Positions 52,374 through 61,632 of a DNA stretch of 64,000 bases are shown here, in pieces. The notes under the pieces are model-generated. The model was not told where the DNA came from, ran no database searches, and saw nothing but the letters and a program-made list of their open reading frames with translations. The translations under genes and the position numbers were made by a program. Every line of letters begins with the position of its first letter. Positions within the stretch are counted from its first letter, which is position 1. The stretch covers positions 1 through 64,000 of the forward strand of contig JBMNEM010000010.1 in NCBI GenBank assembly GCA_050948785.1, read 5' to 3'. This stretch comes from JAAZMI01 sp050948785. Lineage in GTDB: Bacteria; Bacillota; Dethiobacteria; DTU022; UBA8154.

Positions 52374-54263
52374 TTGGGTGTTATTCTTAAAAAAATTCAT
52401 GAGCCTGCTGATCTGAAAAAGTTATCGCTGAAGGAGCTGGAACAACTCGCCTGTGAAATCAGAGAATTGATGATCGAGGTAATTTCAAAAAGAGGGGGGC
52501 ACCTCGCCTCCAGTCTAGGGGTTGTTGAGCTGACCATTGCCCTTCATTTTGTTTTTAATACCCCTTACGATAAGATCCTCTGGGATGTTGGGCACCAGTG
52601 TTATACCCATAAAATTCTCACCGGGCGTCAGGAAAAATTTGCGAACATTCGCTGTTACAATGGTATGAGCGGCTTTCCAAAAAGAAGGGAAAGCCTTTAC
52701 GATGTTTTTGGCGTAGGACATAGCAGCACCTCCCTTTCGGCAGCTTTGGGTATTGCTCAGGGCAGGGATTTACATGGAAAGAGTTTTTTTGTTATAAATG
52801 TGATTGGTGATGGAGCTTTAACAGGTGGTATGGCCCTGGAGGCGCTTAATTATGCCGGGGAAATTAAGACAGATCTGCTTGTCATTCTAAACGATAACGA
52901 AATGTCTATTGACCAAAATATTGGGGGCTTGCCTTCTTATCTGGCCAAGTTGCGCACCGATCCCAAATATTTTCGCTTAAAAGAAGACCTGGAACAGGTT
53001 CTCGAACGTATACCGGCCATTGGCAGGACTATGCTCCGTTCAGCCGAACGCCTGAAAGACAGCCTGAAATACCTGCTTGTTCCCGGTATGCTTTTTGAAG
53101 AGCTTGGTTTTACATATTTAGGGCCGATTGATGGCCATTCCATTCCTAAATTAGTAGACCTCTTCCGCGAGGTGAAAAGTGTTCACGGGCCTGTTTTAAT
53201 TCATGTCGTTACCAAAAAAGGCAAGGGGTATATTCCTGCTGAAAAGAATCCCCATATTTTTCATGGTGTGGGCGCTTTTGACAAAAGTAACGGCAAGCCG
53301 CTTTCCACGGGCAAAGATCAACCGACATATAGCAAGGTTTTTGGTACTACTCTGGAAAAACTTGCCGAAGAAGATTGTTCCATTGTAGCTATTACAGCCG
53401 CGATGGCTGCAGGTACAGGTTTGGAGATTTTTGCACGGAGGTGGCCGCAGCGTTTTTTTGACGTGGGTATTGCAGAACAACATGCCGTAACCATGGCTGC
53501 GGGGCTTGCTGTAGAGGGTCTTAAGCCTATTGTGGCCATTTATAGTACTTTTTTACAAAGAGCGTATGATCAAATCCTGCATGATGTTTGTTTACAAAAC
53601 CTTCCGGTTGTCTTCTCCATTGATCGGGCCGGTTTGGTGGGGGAAGATGGAGAAACACACAATGGCTTGTTTGATTTCGCCTACTTACGTCATTTACCCA
53701 ATATTGTCCTCATGGCTCCTGCCAACGGCTGGGAACTGGCCGCAATGCTCAAAATGGCTTTTTCCTTGAAATGCCCCGTGGCAATCAGGTATCCCCGCGG
53801 AAAAACAGGTGAATCTTCACCGGAAGAGGCGGGCAAATTAACTGTAGGAAAAGCCCAACTTTTAAGGAAGGGCAACGATATTCTCATCCTGGCGGCCGGA
53901 TCCATGGTTTTACCGGCCCTGGAAGCTCATGAATTGCTTTTAAACAGAGGTATAAAAAGCTGTGTAATCAATTCCCGCTTTATTCAACCACTGGATACGG
54001 ATTTAATCTGCTATTGGGCTAAAAAATGCGGCAGGGTTTTAACGGTGGAAGAACATATTTTAAGCGGGGGATTCGGCAGTGCTGTTCTGGAAATGTTTGC
54101 CGAAGAGGGGATCCAAGGGATCCCTCTCAAGCGGCTGGGGCTGCCAAATGCTTATACAGGTCAGGGAAACAGGAGTTTTTTATTAAATCTTCATGGTCTT
54201 TCGGGAGAAGGAATAACCCATGAAGCTTTTAAGCTTTGCCAGGTAAAAGAAAAGGTGTACTGA
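52374..54263 (+). CDS. dxs: 1-deoxy-D-xylulose-5-phosphate synthase
   Basis: 629-aa thiamine-diphosphate transketolase-like enzyme making DXP from pyruvate and glyceraldehyde 3-phosphate, the first step of the MEP isoprenoid pathway. Signs: GHLASSLGVVELTIALHFVF, ThDP motif GDGALTGGMALEALNYAG to ILNDNEMSI, and the C-terminal GLVGEDGETHNGLFD and FDVGIAEQHAVTMAAG. TTG 52374 is the only upstream start that keeps the N-terminus, though its ribosome site is weak. The 200-bp gap before it has no gene. Confidence 0.95.
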   Translation: MGVILKKIHEPADLKKLSLKELEQLACEIRELMIEVISKRGGHLASSLGVVELTIALHFVFNTPYDKILWDVGHQCYTHKILTGRQEKFANIRCYNGMSGFPKRRESLYDVFGVGHSSTSLSAALGIAQGRDLHGKSFFVINVIGDGALTGGMALEALNYAGEIKTDLLVILNDNEMSIDQNIGGLPSYLAKLRTDPKYFRLKEDLEQVLERIPAIGRTMLRSAERLKDSLKYLLVPGMLFEELGFTYLGPIDGHSIPKLVDLFREVKSVHGPVLIHVVTKKGKGYIPAEKNPHIFHGVGAFDKSNGKPLSTGKDQPTYSKVFGTTLEKLAEEDCSIVAITAAMAAGTGLEIFARRWPQRFFDVGIAEQHAVTMAAGLAVEGLKPIVAIYSTFLQRAYDQILHDVCLQNLPVVFSIDRAGLVGEDGETHNGLFDFAYLRHLPNIVLMAPANGWELAAMLKMAFSLKCPVAIRYPRGKTGESSPEEAGKLTVGKAQLLRKGNDILILAAGSMVLPALEAHELLLNRGIKSCVINSRFIQPLDTDLICYWAKKCGRVLTVEEHILSGGFGSAVLEMFAEEGIQGIPLKRLGLPNAYTGQGNRSFLLNLHGLSGEGITHEAFKLCQVKEKVY

Positions 54264-54275
54264 GGATGCTTGGCG

Positions 54276-55100
54276 ATGAAAAAAGATAAAAAAAGATTGG
54301 ATTTGCTTCTTGTTGAGAAAAAACTTACAGCAACGCGCAGCAGGGCCAGAGCAGAAATTATGGCTGGAAATGTCCTTGTCAACGGTATAAAAAAGGATAA
54401 GCCCGGTGAAGCTATTTCCTTTCAAGCAAAAATTGAAATTCTCGCCACACGTAACCCTTATGTCAGCAGGGGAGGGCTAAAATTAGAAAAAGCCCTGGAT
54501 GAATTTGCCATCAATCTTGAAGATAAGATTGTGTTAGATATTGGCGCTTCCACGGGCGGTTTTACACATTGTGTATTAAAGCATGGGGCTAAGAAAATTT
54601 ATGCCCTTGATGTAGGCTATGGCCAGCTAGACTGGAAACTGCGCAATGAACCGCGTGTTGTCAATATGGAGCGCTTTAATGTACGCAACCTGAAAAGGGA
54701 GAATCTGCCGGAACTTCCGCACTTAGCTACAATCGACGTCTCGTTTATTTCCTTAAAACTGGTTATACCCGTGGTGGCAGCACTACTTATACCAGAAATA
54801 ATTTGCCTCATTAAGCCTCAGTTTGAAGCAGCACCCGCGCAAGTAGGGAAAAAAGGTGTTGTCAAAGATGCTGCCGTCCACCGGGGAGTATTGGAGAGCG
54901 TCATTACGGCAGCACAAAGGCGGCCATATCGGGTGGAAGGGCTTACTTTTTCACCTTTAAAAGGTCCCCGGGGCAACATAGAATACTTTCTCTACCTTCG
55001 TGAAGAAAGAACGGGAGGACCGGAGGAAAGCAGGGTTAAAGATCTGTCCGATTTGATTAACTCTGTAATTTCCCGGGCTCATTCCTTGTTGGGGTTGTAA
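54276..55100 (+). CDS. tlyA: TlyA-family rRNA 2'-O-methyltransferase
   Basis: 274-aa TlyA/hemolysin-A-type protein. The N-terminal S4 RNA-binding domain (KRLDLLLVEKKLTATRSRAR) is followed by an FtsJ-like methyltransferase with VLDIGASTGGFTHCVL as SAM-binding site and PHLATIDVSFISLKL. Family members methylate 16S/23S rRNA riboses. ATG 54276 (GAGG 10 nt upstream) or TTG 54270. It sits between dxs and nadK, the standard order in Clostridia. Confidence 0.92.
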   Translation: MKKDKKRLDLLLVEKKLTATRSRARAEIMAGNVLVNGIKKDKPGEAISFQAKIEILATRNPYVSRGGLKLEKALDEFAINLEDKIVLDIGASTGGFTHCVLKHGAKKIYALDVGYGQLDWKLRNEPRVVNMERFNVRNLKRENLPELPHLATIDVSFISLKLVIPVVAALLIPEIICLIKPQFEAAPAQVGKKGVVKDAAVHRGVLESVITAAQRRPYRVEGLTFSPLKGPRGNIEYFLYLREERTGGPEESRVKDLSDLINSVISRAHSLLGL

Positions 55101-55134
55101 TTGCTTGCAGATAACTAAAAAAGGGGGTTAATAA

Positions 55135-55983
55135 ATGTTTAAAGGTATCGGAGTCGTTCCCAACTGGCAAAAAGAAAAAATGCATGATGTTATTGAACAA
55201 ATCAAGTTTTTTTTTGGGAAATATGGCGTGCCAGTATACGTTGTTCCTAAAAAAGACCCTCTTTTACACCTTTCCTCACCAATAAAAGAAATACAGGAAT
55301 GGCCTCAAAAAACTGATCTGGTTATTGTCCTGGGCGGTGACGGCACATTTTTAAGAGCGGCCCGTGAACTTGCGTATACGGATCTTCCCCTGTTAGGTAT
55401 AAACCTGGGACATAAAGGTTTTTTGGCTGAAATAGAAGTGGATAAGCTCTCTTTTTCTCTCCAGCAATTAATCGACGGCAACTACCGCCTGGAAGAGAGA
55501 ATGATGCTGCAAACTGAAGTAATCAGAGCAGAGAAAATCTTTGCTTCTGCTCTTTGTTTAAATGATGTGATTATCTCCAGAGGCCCTTTTTCCAGGATTA
55601 TCAAGCTGGACACATATATTAACGATGATTTTTTGGAAAGTTACCCCGGAGATGGGGTTATTATTGCCAGCCCCACCGGTTCTACAGGCTACTCCCTTTC
55701 TGCCGGCGGCCCGGTGGTCCATCCGGCTTTAAACGTTTTGGTGGTCACGCCAATTTGTCCCCACCTGCTTTATCAACGCTCTGTTATTGTGAATAAAGAT
55801 GATGTGGCGACCGTCATCATTGCTACAGAATATGCTGATATATTTTTAACCCTGGATGGACAGGAAGGTTTTGCCTTAAATTATAATGACCGGGTCAGGG
55901 TGAAAAAGGCTGAATGCAGAACCAAAGTGATCACGTTTCCGGAGAGTAATTTTTATAAATTGTTGCATGATAAACTCATCTAG
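55135..55983 (+). CDS. nadK: NAD kinase
   Basis: 282-aa ATP/polyP-NAD kinase that makes NADP. The GGDGT motif is LGGDGTFLRAARE (Gly67-Thr71), the ND motif is CLNDVIISRGP, and the C-terminal SPTGSTGYSLSAGGP and LTLDGQEGF loops are complete. AAAGGGGG ribosome site. The next gene is recN; an argR gene is usually found in this interval and is missing. Confidence 0.95.
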   Translation: MFKGIGVVPNWQKEKMHDVIEQIKFFFGKYGVPVYVVPKKDPLLHLSSPIKEIQEWPQKTDLVIVLGGDGTFLRAARELAYTDLPLLGINLGHKGFLAEIEVDKLSFSLQQLIDGNYRLEERMMLQTEVIRAEKIFASALCLNDVIISRGPFSRIIKLDTYINDDFLESYPGDGVIIASPTGSTGYSLSAGGPVVHPALNVLVVTPICPHLLYQRSVIVNKDDVATVIIATEYADIFLTLDGQEGFALNYNDRVRVKKAECRTKVITFPESNFYKLLHDKLI

Positions 55984-56098
55984 CGCTTGGCCAGGCAATT
56001 AAAATTTTTGCCGGCCTGATGGTTCTTGATCATTTTGCCATTAAATATTTTTTCACTAAACATGCTTCGCGGGCGAATTCCCTAGGAGGTATTACGCG

Positions 56099-57787
56099 AT
56101 GCTAGCTTATTTGCATATGCAAAATTTTGCTCTTATCGATGATTTATCTCTGGAGTTTTTCCCCGGGATGAACGTTTTAACAGGAGAAACAGGCGCAGGG
56201 AAATCCATGTTGATCGGAGCAATTAACCTTATTTTGGGAGAAAGAGCTTCCAGTGAGCAAGTCAGGACCGGCGCCGAACAGGCTATAATTGAGGCTATCT
56301 TTACCGTTTCACCGGATTATGAGCAATTAAGGGAAATACTGGAAGAAAGCGGCCTGCCCTGGGAAACGGAATTAATCATCCTGCGGGAGATTTCCCGTAC
56401 TGGGCGTAATATCTGCCGTGTCAACAGAAAAATTGTCCCCCTGTCAATATTAAAAGAACTGGGCAGTGCTCTCGTAGACCTTCACGGGCAACATAGCCAC
56501 CAATCCCTTTTACGACCGGAGAAACACTTGTTTTTTTTAGATGAATTTGGAGACGAAGAGTTATTAAATGTAAAATACAGGTACCAAGAAATATTCCACC
56601 GTTGGCGGGGTATGCAAAAGAAATTAAAATCTAGGGGATCTTCACCTGAAGAAAGAAAAAGAAAGATGGAGTTGCTTGCTTATCAAAGGGACGAGATTCT
56701 TGCAGCTTCCCTTTGTCCGGAAGAAGAGGAGTCCTTAAAGCAAAGGCTTTTACTTCTCGACAATATGGAAAAACTGCACACTATGGCCAACCGGGCCTAC
56801 TTTGAAATTTATGGTGGCGAAAATGCGCTGCAGGCACCTGTGGTCGATCAGATTAGCAGTATCGAAAAAGAAATGTCCTCCTTATTGGAAATTGACCCCC
56901 AGCTTCTTCCTTTCGTTGAAATTTTACAAGAAATTAGTACAAGCCTGGCCGAATTGGGCCGCGAACTCTATAGTTATTTAGATGGCCTGACCTTTTCTCC
57001 TGAAGAAAATATAGAAATTGAAAATCGCCTGGAAATTTACCGGCGTTTAAAGGGAAAATATGGCGCAACTGTGGAGAAAGTTCTCTCTTTTGCCGAAAAA
57101 TGCGCGCAGAAAATATCTGTTATAGAGAACAGTGAGGCAGAAGTTCTTCGTTGGGAAGCGGAGGAAAAAGCTCTCTGGCAGGAAATCGAACAAATTGCGG
57201 CTTTGTTAACGTCTAAAAGGAAAAAAACAGCTCAAAAACTGGAGCTGCTCGTCGTAGAGGCACTACGGGAACTCAGTATGGAAAATGCGCGCTTTGATAT
57301 TCAGTTTACAGAACGAAAAACCCCGGGGCCCGAAGGACAAGAGGAGCTGGAGTTTCTATTTTCAGCCAATCCCGGGGAACCTCCGAAACCGCTGGTGCGC
57401 ATTATTTCCGCGGGGGAAGCTGCCCGGGTGATGCTGGCATTGAAAAGCATTTTAGCAGAACAGGATCATATTCCCACCTTGGTTTTTGATGAAATCGACA
57501 GTGGTATTGGCGGGTATACGATCCAGAAAGTTTCCGAAAAATTGGCCGGGTTAAGTAAAAAACATCAAGTTATATGTGTGACACACAGTCCCCAGATTGC
57601 CAGCGCTGCGGATCACCAGTACTATATTTATAAAGAAGTGGCCAAAGGGCGCGCCGCCACCTCGGTTTGCTACCTCCAAGGGGAAAAAAGGATCCTGGAG
57701 ATAGCCCGCCTTTTAAACGGTGGAAATATGAGTGAGATTACCAAAAAACATGCCGCAGAACTTTTAAAAAAAGGCCAGAAGCTCTAA
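56099..57787 (+). CDS. recN: DNA repair protein RecN
   Basis: 562-aa SMC-like ATPase of double-strand-break repair. Walker A is TGETGAGKSMLIGAI, the Q/DLHGQHSHQSLL segment follows, coiled-coil arms run about 150-380, and the ABC signature and Walker B are in IISAGEAARVMLALKSILAE and LVFDEIDSGIGG. Full length. TAGGAGG ribosome site. Confidence 0.96.
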   Translation: MLAYLHMQNFALIDDLSLEFFPGMNVLTGETGAGKSMLIGAINLILGERASSEQVRTGAEQAIIEAIFTVSPDYEQLREILEESGLPWETELIILREISRTGRNICRVNRKIVPLSILKELGSALVDLHGQHSHQSLLRPEKHLFFLDEFGDEELLNVKYRYQEIFHRWRGMQKKLKSRGSSPEERKRKMELLAYQRDEILAASLCPEEEESLKQRLLLLDNMEKLHTMANRAYFEIYGGENALQAPVVDQISSIEKEMSSLLEIDPQLLPFVEILQEISTSLAELGRELYSYLDGLTFSPEENIEIENRLEIYRRLKGKYGATVEKVLSFAEKCAQKISVIENSEAEVLRWEAEEKALWQEIEQIAALLTSKRKKTAQKLELLVVEALRELSMENARFDIQFTERKTPGPEGQEELEFLFSANPGEPPKPLVRIISAGEAARVMLALKSILAEQDHIPTLVFDEIDSGIGGYTIQKVSEKLAGLSKKHQVICVTHSPQIASAADHQYYIYKEVAKGRAATSVCYLQGEKRILEIARLLNGGNMSEITKKHAAELLKKGQKL

Positions 57788-57911
57788 GCTTTAATTGTTT
57801 TTTTGATCCCTGGTGGAAACTTGAACATGCCTGCATTGGATTTTGCAGCACCGTGCCACACCAAGACGTTAATATTATTACTCCTTGTGCTCTTTTTGAG
57901 GTCTGGCAACA

Positions 57912-57938
57912 CCTTGAGAAGGGCCGCAAGGGTTTTTT
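57912..57938 (+). terminator. Terminator after recN
   Basis: CCTTG (57912-57916) pairs with CAAGG (57927-57931), followed by GTTTTTT. Short stem, but well placed 125 bp after the recN stop. Confidence 0.5.
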
Positions 57939-57990
57939 ATTGTTGTGATACCAAATATATCATTTTGATTATGTAAACAAAAAGGGATAA

Positions 57991-58058
57991 AAAACCCCTC
58001 CTCGAGACAATTTAAAGCTGTATCATAAATCTTTACGGCTCTGTGGAGGGATTTTTTT
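57991..58058 (+). promoter_or_regulatory. Hairpin covering the spoIVB ribosome binding site
   Basis: AAAACCCCTCC (57991-58001) can pair with GGAGGGATTTT (58045-58055), 10 of 11 positions. An inner TAAAG/CTTTA pair shortens the loop. The right arm is the Shine-Dalgarno of spoIVB, and a run of seven Ts follows up to the ATG. The element could be a terminator, an RBS-sequestering switch, or both. Confidence 0.5.
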
Positions 58059-59369
58059 ATGCATAATTACCGGAAAAGAAATATAATCATTATTTTTATC
58101 GTCTTTTTGTTGCTTTTACCCTTGCTTTTTTCCTTAGGGATTAGAAATAACCTGAAAGATAACCTGCGCCTTTTTGAAGGCCAGGAATATTCTTACCAGG
58201 TTAAATTTCCCCTGGAACTTTATATCAGGGCCGACAAATCTGATATACTGGATATCAACGGAAATATAATCACCAGTAATGAATTTAATCGCCTGAGGTC
58301 GCATAAAGGTGTTTCTTTACGCGGTTTAAACAGGGGTAATGTCCATCTCGAATTCAGCTTATTCAGAGGCCTGATCCCGATCAGGCAACTTACCGTCAGC
58401 GTTTTACCGGAAATTAAGCTGAATGCCGGCGGTCATTCTATAGGTATAAAATTGCACGAAGAAGGCGTGATGGTTGTCGGGTATTTTTATTTGGAAAACG
58501 AGGGAAAAAACTTTTCACCGGCTGAAGATAGCGGGATATTGATTGGAGATACTATTTTGGCAGTTAATGATATTTATATCAAAGATCTGGATGAAGCTGC
58601 AGAGATTATTAAAAAAGAATCCCAAAAAGGGGCCCTTAATTTCCTGATTAAAAGAAGTGGTGAAAAATTAAAAGTTCAGGTGCTCCCCCGGATATGCCCC
58701 ACCAGCCGGGATTATCGTATTGGACTTTATATCCGTGATACCGCTGCCGGAGTGGGAACCTTGACCTTTTATGACCCGGAAAGGGAATACTACGGAGCCT
58801 TGGGTCATATCATCACGGATAGTGATACGCGTACAATATTGGAAATCGACGACGGATTGATTGTGCGGGCAGATATAGTGAATATTAAAATGGCCCAAAG
58901 GGGGCAACCTGGAGAAAAGGCAGGGATTTTCAGGGAAGGAAAGGATATCTTGGGAACCATCTCTAAAAACACGAATTTTGGTATTTATGGTAAATTAAAA
59001 AATATCGCTGCATGCGAAACCCCTTATCCTGATCCCATCCCTTTAGGACTTTGTTTTGAAGTAGAACCCGGGCCGGCAGAAATGCTCACTGTTGTGGAGG
59101 GCAATAAAATACAAAGTTTTCGTCTGGAAATTGAAAAAGTACTGAGCCAAAACAAACCTGTGGATAAGGGAATTATTATCAGGGTTGTTGATGAAAATTT
59201 ATTAGCTAAAACAGGTGGCATCGTTCAGGGGATGAGCGGAAGTCCTATTATTCAAAATGGACGACTGGTAGGCGCGGTAACGCATGTCTTTGTCAACGAT
59301 CCCTCAAGAGGATACGGGATTTTTGCAGAATGGATGGTCAAAGAAATGGAACTTTTACCGGTTTCCTGA
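58059..59369 (+). CDS. spoIVB: SpoIVB peptidase
   Basis: 436-aa S55 serine peptidase secreted from the forespore; it signals SpoIVFB to process pro-sigma-K. N-terminal membrane helix (about 7-27), PDZ domain (about 120-205, with GILIGDTILAVNDIYIKDLD), then the peptidase domain with His250 in ALGHIITDSD and the nucleophile in GMSGSPIIQNG (Ser393/Ser395 region). Start ATG after GGAGGG. Its target system (sigK) is in the same window at 23 kb; spoIVFA/B are not. Confidence 0.95.
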   Translation: MHNYRKRNIIIIFIVFLLLLPLLFSLGIRNNLKDNLRLFEGQEYSYQVKFPLELYIRADKSDILDINGNIITSNEFNRLRSHKGVSLRGLNRGNVHLEFSLFRGLIPIRQLTVSVLPEIKLNAGGHSIGIKLHEEGVMVVGYFYLENEGKNFSPAEDSGILIGDTILAVNDIYIKDLDEAAEIIKKESQKGALNFLIKRSGEKLKVQVLPRICPTSRDYRIGLYIRDTAAGVGTLTFYDPEREYYGALGHIITDSDTRTILEIDDGLIVRADIVNIKMAQRGQPGEKAGIFREGKDILGTISKNTNFGIYGKLKNIAACETPYPDPIPLGLCFEVEPGPAEMLTVVEGNKIQSFRLEIEKVLSQNKPVDKGIIIRVVDENLLAKTGGIVQGMSGSPIIQNGRLVGAVTHVFVNDPSRGYGIFAEWMVKEMELLPVS

Positions 59370-59418
59370 GCAAGTGCTGCTATTTTTTATGTAAAAATCT
59401 AAAATATTCCTCCTTTAA

Positions 59419-59445
59419 GAAGGAATTACCTTCCAATTGTCGAAT
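59419..59445 (+). promoter_or_regulatory. Sigma-H promoter with overlapping 0A box upstream of spo0A
   Basis: GAAGGAATT, exactly 11 nt, then GTCGAAT matches the sigma-H consensus RnAGGAwWW-N11-RnnGAAT in full. A perfect 0A box, TGTCGAA (59438-59444), overlaps the -10. A TATAAT at 59450-59455 may serve a sigma-A promoter. This is the arrangement expected for an autoregulated, stationary-phase spo0A. Confidence 0.75.
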
Positions 59446-59502
59446 AATTTATAATAAGATGTAAATTATTTTATCCTATATTTTTTAAGGGGGCTTTTAA
59501 GT

Positions 59503-60300
59503 ATGCTTAAAGTATTAATTGCTGATGATAATCGTGAATTCAATGAACTTTTGTCGGAATATATCAATAAAGAACCGGATATCGAAGTGACTGGTAACGC
59601 CTATAACGGTAAGGAAGCTTTGACGCTGCTGAAGGAAACAGAGCCGGATATTGTTCTTTTAGATATTATTATGCCGCACCTCGATGGTATCGGAGTGTTG
59701 GAGGAATTGGGCAAAATGGATTTATCTCCCAGGCCAAAGGTGATTATGTTAACAGCTTTCGGCCACGAAAACATTACACAAAGAGCGGTAGAACTGGGGG
59801 CATCTTATTATATACTGAAACCTTTTAATCTGGAGGTTTTGGCCGAAAGAATACGTCAACTTGGAAGAAATCAACTTGATATCCAAAGAGCCCCACTTAT
59901 AACTCAGGATACTACTCCCGAAAGGGAAAAAGATAATTATATTGAAGAAATTACCCAAATAATTCACGAAATCGGCATACCGGCCCACATAAAAGGCTAT
60001 CTTTACCTGCGTGATGCTATTGCCATGGTTGTGGAGGAAATCGAGCTCCTTGGTTCGGTAACAAAGATTCTTTATCCCCGCATTGCTCAAAAATATGAAA
60101 CTACACCAAGCAGGGTGGAGCGGGCTATTCGCCATGCCATTGAAGTGGCTTGGTCCAGAAACAGTATTGATACGATTAAAAAGTTTTTTGGTTACACAAT
60201 TAATACAGAAAAAGGCAAACCGACAAATTCAGAATTTATTGCCCTTGTTGCTGATCGTATTCGTTTGAAAAATAAGAAATATGAGTATAAAGTACTCTAG
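59503..60300 (+). CDS. spo0A: Sporulation master regulator Spo0A
   Basis: 265-aa response regulator. Receiver domain with acidic Asp8/Asp9, phospho-acceptor Asp54 (IVLLDIIMPHLDG), Thr in IMLTAFG and Lys in YILKPFN. The C-terminal Spo0A-specific DNA-binding domain includes IPAHIKGYLYLRDAI, TTPSRVERAIRHAIEVAWSR and NSEFIALVADRIRL. It activates or represses sporulation genes through 0A boxes. GGGGGC ribosome site. Confidence 0.97.
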   Translation: MLKVLIADDNREFNELLSEYINKEPDIEVTGNAYNGKEALTLLKETEPDIVLLDIIMPHLDGIGVLEELGKMDLSPRPKVIMLTAFGHENITQRAVELGASYYILKPFNLEVLAERIRQLGRNQLDIQRAPLITQDTTPEREKDNYIEEITQIIHEIGIPAHIKGYLYLRDAIAMVVEEIELLGSVTKILYPRIAQKYETTPSRVERAIRHAIEVAWSRNSIDTIKKFFGYTINTEKGKPTNSEFIALVADRIRLKNKKYEYKVL

Positions 60301-60370
60301 AACAGAATGCTGCGCCATTATGCGGCGTTTTAAAAAAAGCTTCGAAGCTCAGCTTTTGGCTTTCAGCCTG

Positions 60371-60413
60371 AAAATAGGACACATATAGCAAAAAAGTGTC
60401 CTATTTTTTATTT
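60371..60413 (+). terminator. Terminator after spo0A
   Basis: AAAATAGGACAC (60371-60382) pairs perfectly with GTGTCCTATTTT (60396-60407), followed by further Ts. A very strong intrinsic terminator. Confidence 0.85.
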
Positions 60414-60510
60414 TGTTCTTATAAAGTGATGGACAATTATACATACTAACTATAAACAACTAAGGTATTATAGCATCATAAATGGAAATGGGGTCTAGAA
60501 AACGAGCCGG

Positions 60511-61620
60511 ATTTTACAGGGTATTCTTAAAAAAGACCATAAAACCAAAACGCTTTGTAAAAGGCTGCAGCCGGGGGATATCGCCCTGATCGACCATCAG
60601 GATCTTGACGAGTTGGCTGCGCAGGAACTTGTCGAAAAAGATATTAAGGCTGTAATTAATGCCTGCAATATTTTTACCGGGGAGTATCCAGCTCAAGGCG
60701 CTAAATATTTATTAGATAAAGGAATTTATACCCTCGATAATGTTAGTGATAAAATTTTTTTTCATATTCCCGAAGGTGAAGTAATTAAGATCAATGGGAA
60801 CTCCATTTATTATCAAGGACGAAAGATAGGGCAGGGGAGGGTTTTAAAAAGCGACCTTCTGCAACATAAACTGGCTTTAGCCGAAAGGAATCTTAATCGC
60901 CAGCTTGATTTATTTGTTCAAAACACCTTGGATTATGTCAGGAAGGAAAAACATTTAATTCTCGGGAATCTTGAGATGCCCGAGCTGAGAACCAAGTTTG
61001 CCGGAAAACATGTTCTCATTGTCATTAGGGGTAAAAATTATAAACAGGACTTGCAGATGATACGTTCGTATATCAGAGATGTTAAACCCGTGCTTATCGG
61101 TGTCGATGGTGGCGGCGATGCGCTTTGTGAGATAGGCTTAAAACCCCATCTCATTATCGGAGACATGGACAGCGTGGAAGATGCCACTTTAAGAAAAGCC
61201 GGTGAAATTGTTGTCCACGCTTATCGTGACGGTTTTGCACCGGGAAGGAAACGCATTTCCCGGCTGGGATTAAAAGCTAAAATTATTGCTGCCCCCGGCA
61301 CAAGCGAAGATTTGGCCTTTTTACTGGCCTATGAAAAAAAAGCTGAATTAATTGTCGCTGTAGGTTCCCATTCGCATATGCTTGATTTTTTGGAAAAAGG
61401 TCGTAAAGGAATGGCCTCCACTTTTTTGGTGCGCTTAAAGGTTGGGCATAAGCTCGTTGATGCCAAGGGCTTGGCCCATTTATATCAGGGGGGAGTAAGA
61501 TGGCAGTATTTATCTGTTTTACTGGCTGCGGCCTTATTCCCCATTGCTGTGATGGCCGCTTTTTCGCCTCTGGTGCGCCATTTTTTTTATCTTCTTTCCT
61601 GGAGGTTTGGATTACATTAA
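60511..61620 (+). CDS. steA: Putative cytokinetic ring protein SteA (start unclear)
   Basis: About 369 aa. The conserved N-terminus (TKTLCKRLQPGDIALIDHQD), the thiamin-pyrophosphokinase-like middle domain (VLIGVDGGGDALCEIGLKPH, LIIGDMDSVEDATL) and a C-terminal helix pair place it in the SteA family, which in Actinobacteria acts in septation with SteB. The first canonical in-frame start, TTG 60613, would remove the conserved N-terminal motif. The frame opens at 60499 with no ATG/GTG/TTG; ATT 60511 and ACG 60502 are possible, or a frameshift after ATG 60488. Coordinates are thus approximate at the 5' end. Confidence 0.85.
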   Translation: MLQGILKKDHKTKTLCKRLQPGDIALIDHQDLDELAAQELVEKDIKAVINACNIFTGEYPAQGAKYLLDKGIYTLDNVSDKIFFHIPEGEVIKINGNSIYYQGRKIGQGRVLKSDLLQHKLALAERNLNRQLDLFVQNTLDYVRKEKHLILGNLEMPELRTKFAGKHVLIVIRGKNYKQDLQMIRSYIRDVKPVLIGVDGGGDALCEIGLKPHLIIGDMDSVEDATLRKAGEIVVHAYRDGFAPGRKRISRLGLKAKIIAAPGTSEDLAFLLAYEKKAELIVAVGSHSHMLDFLEKGRKGMASTFLVRLKVGHKLVDAKGLAHLYQGGVRWQYLSVLLAAALFPIAVMAAFSPLVRHFFYLLSWRFGLH

Positions 61621-61632
61621 ATAAAAGGGTGT

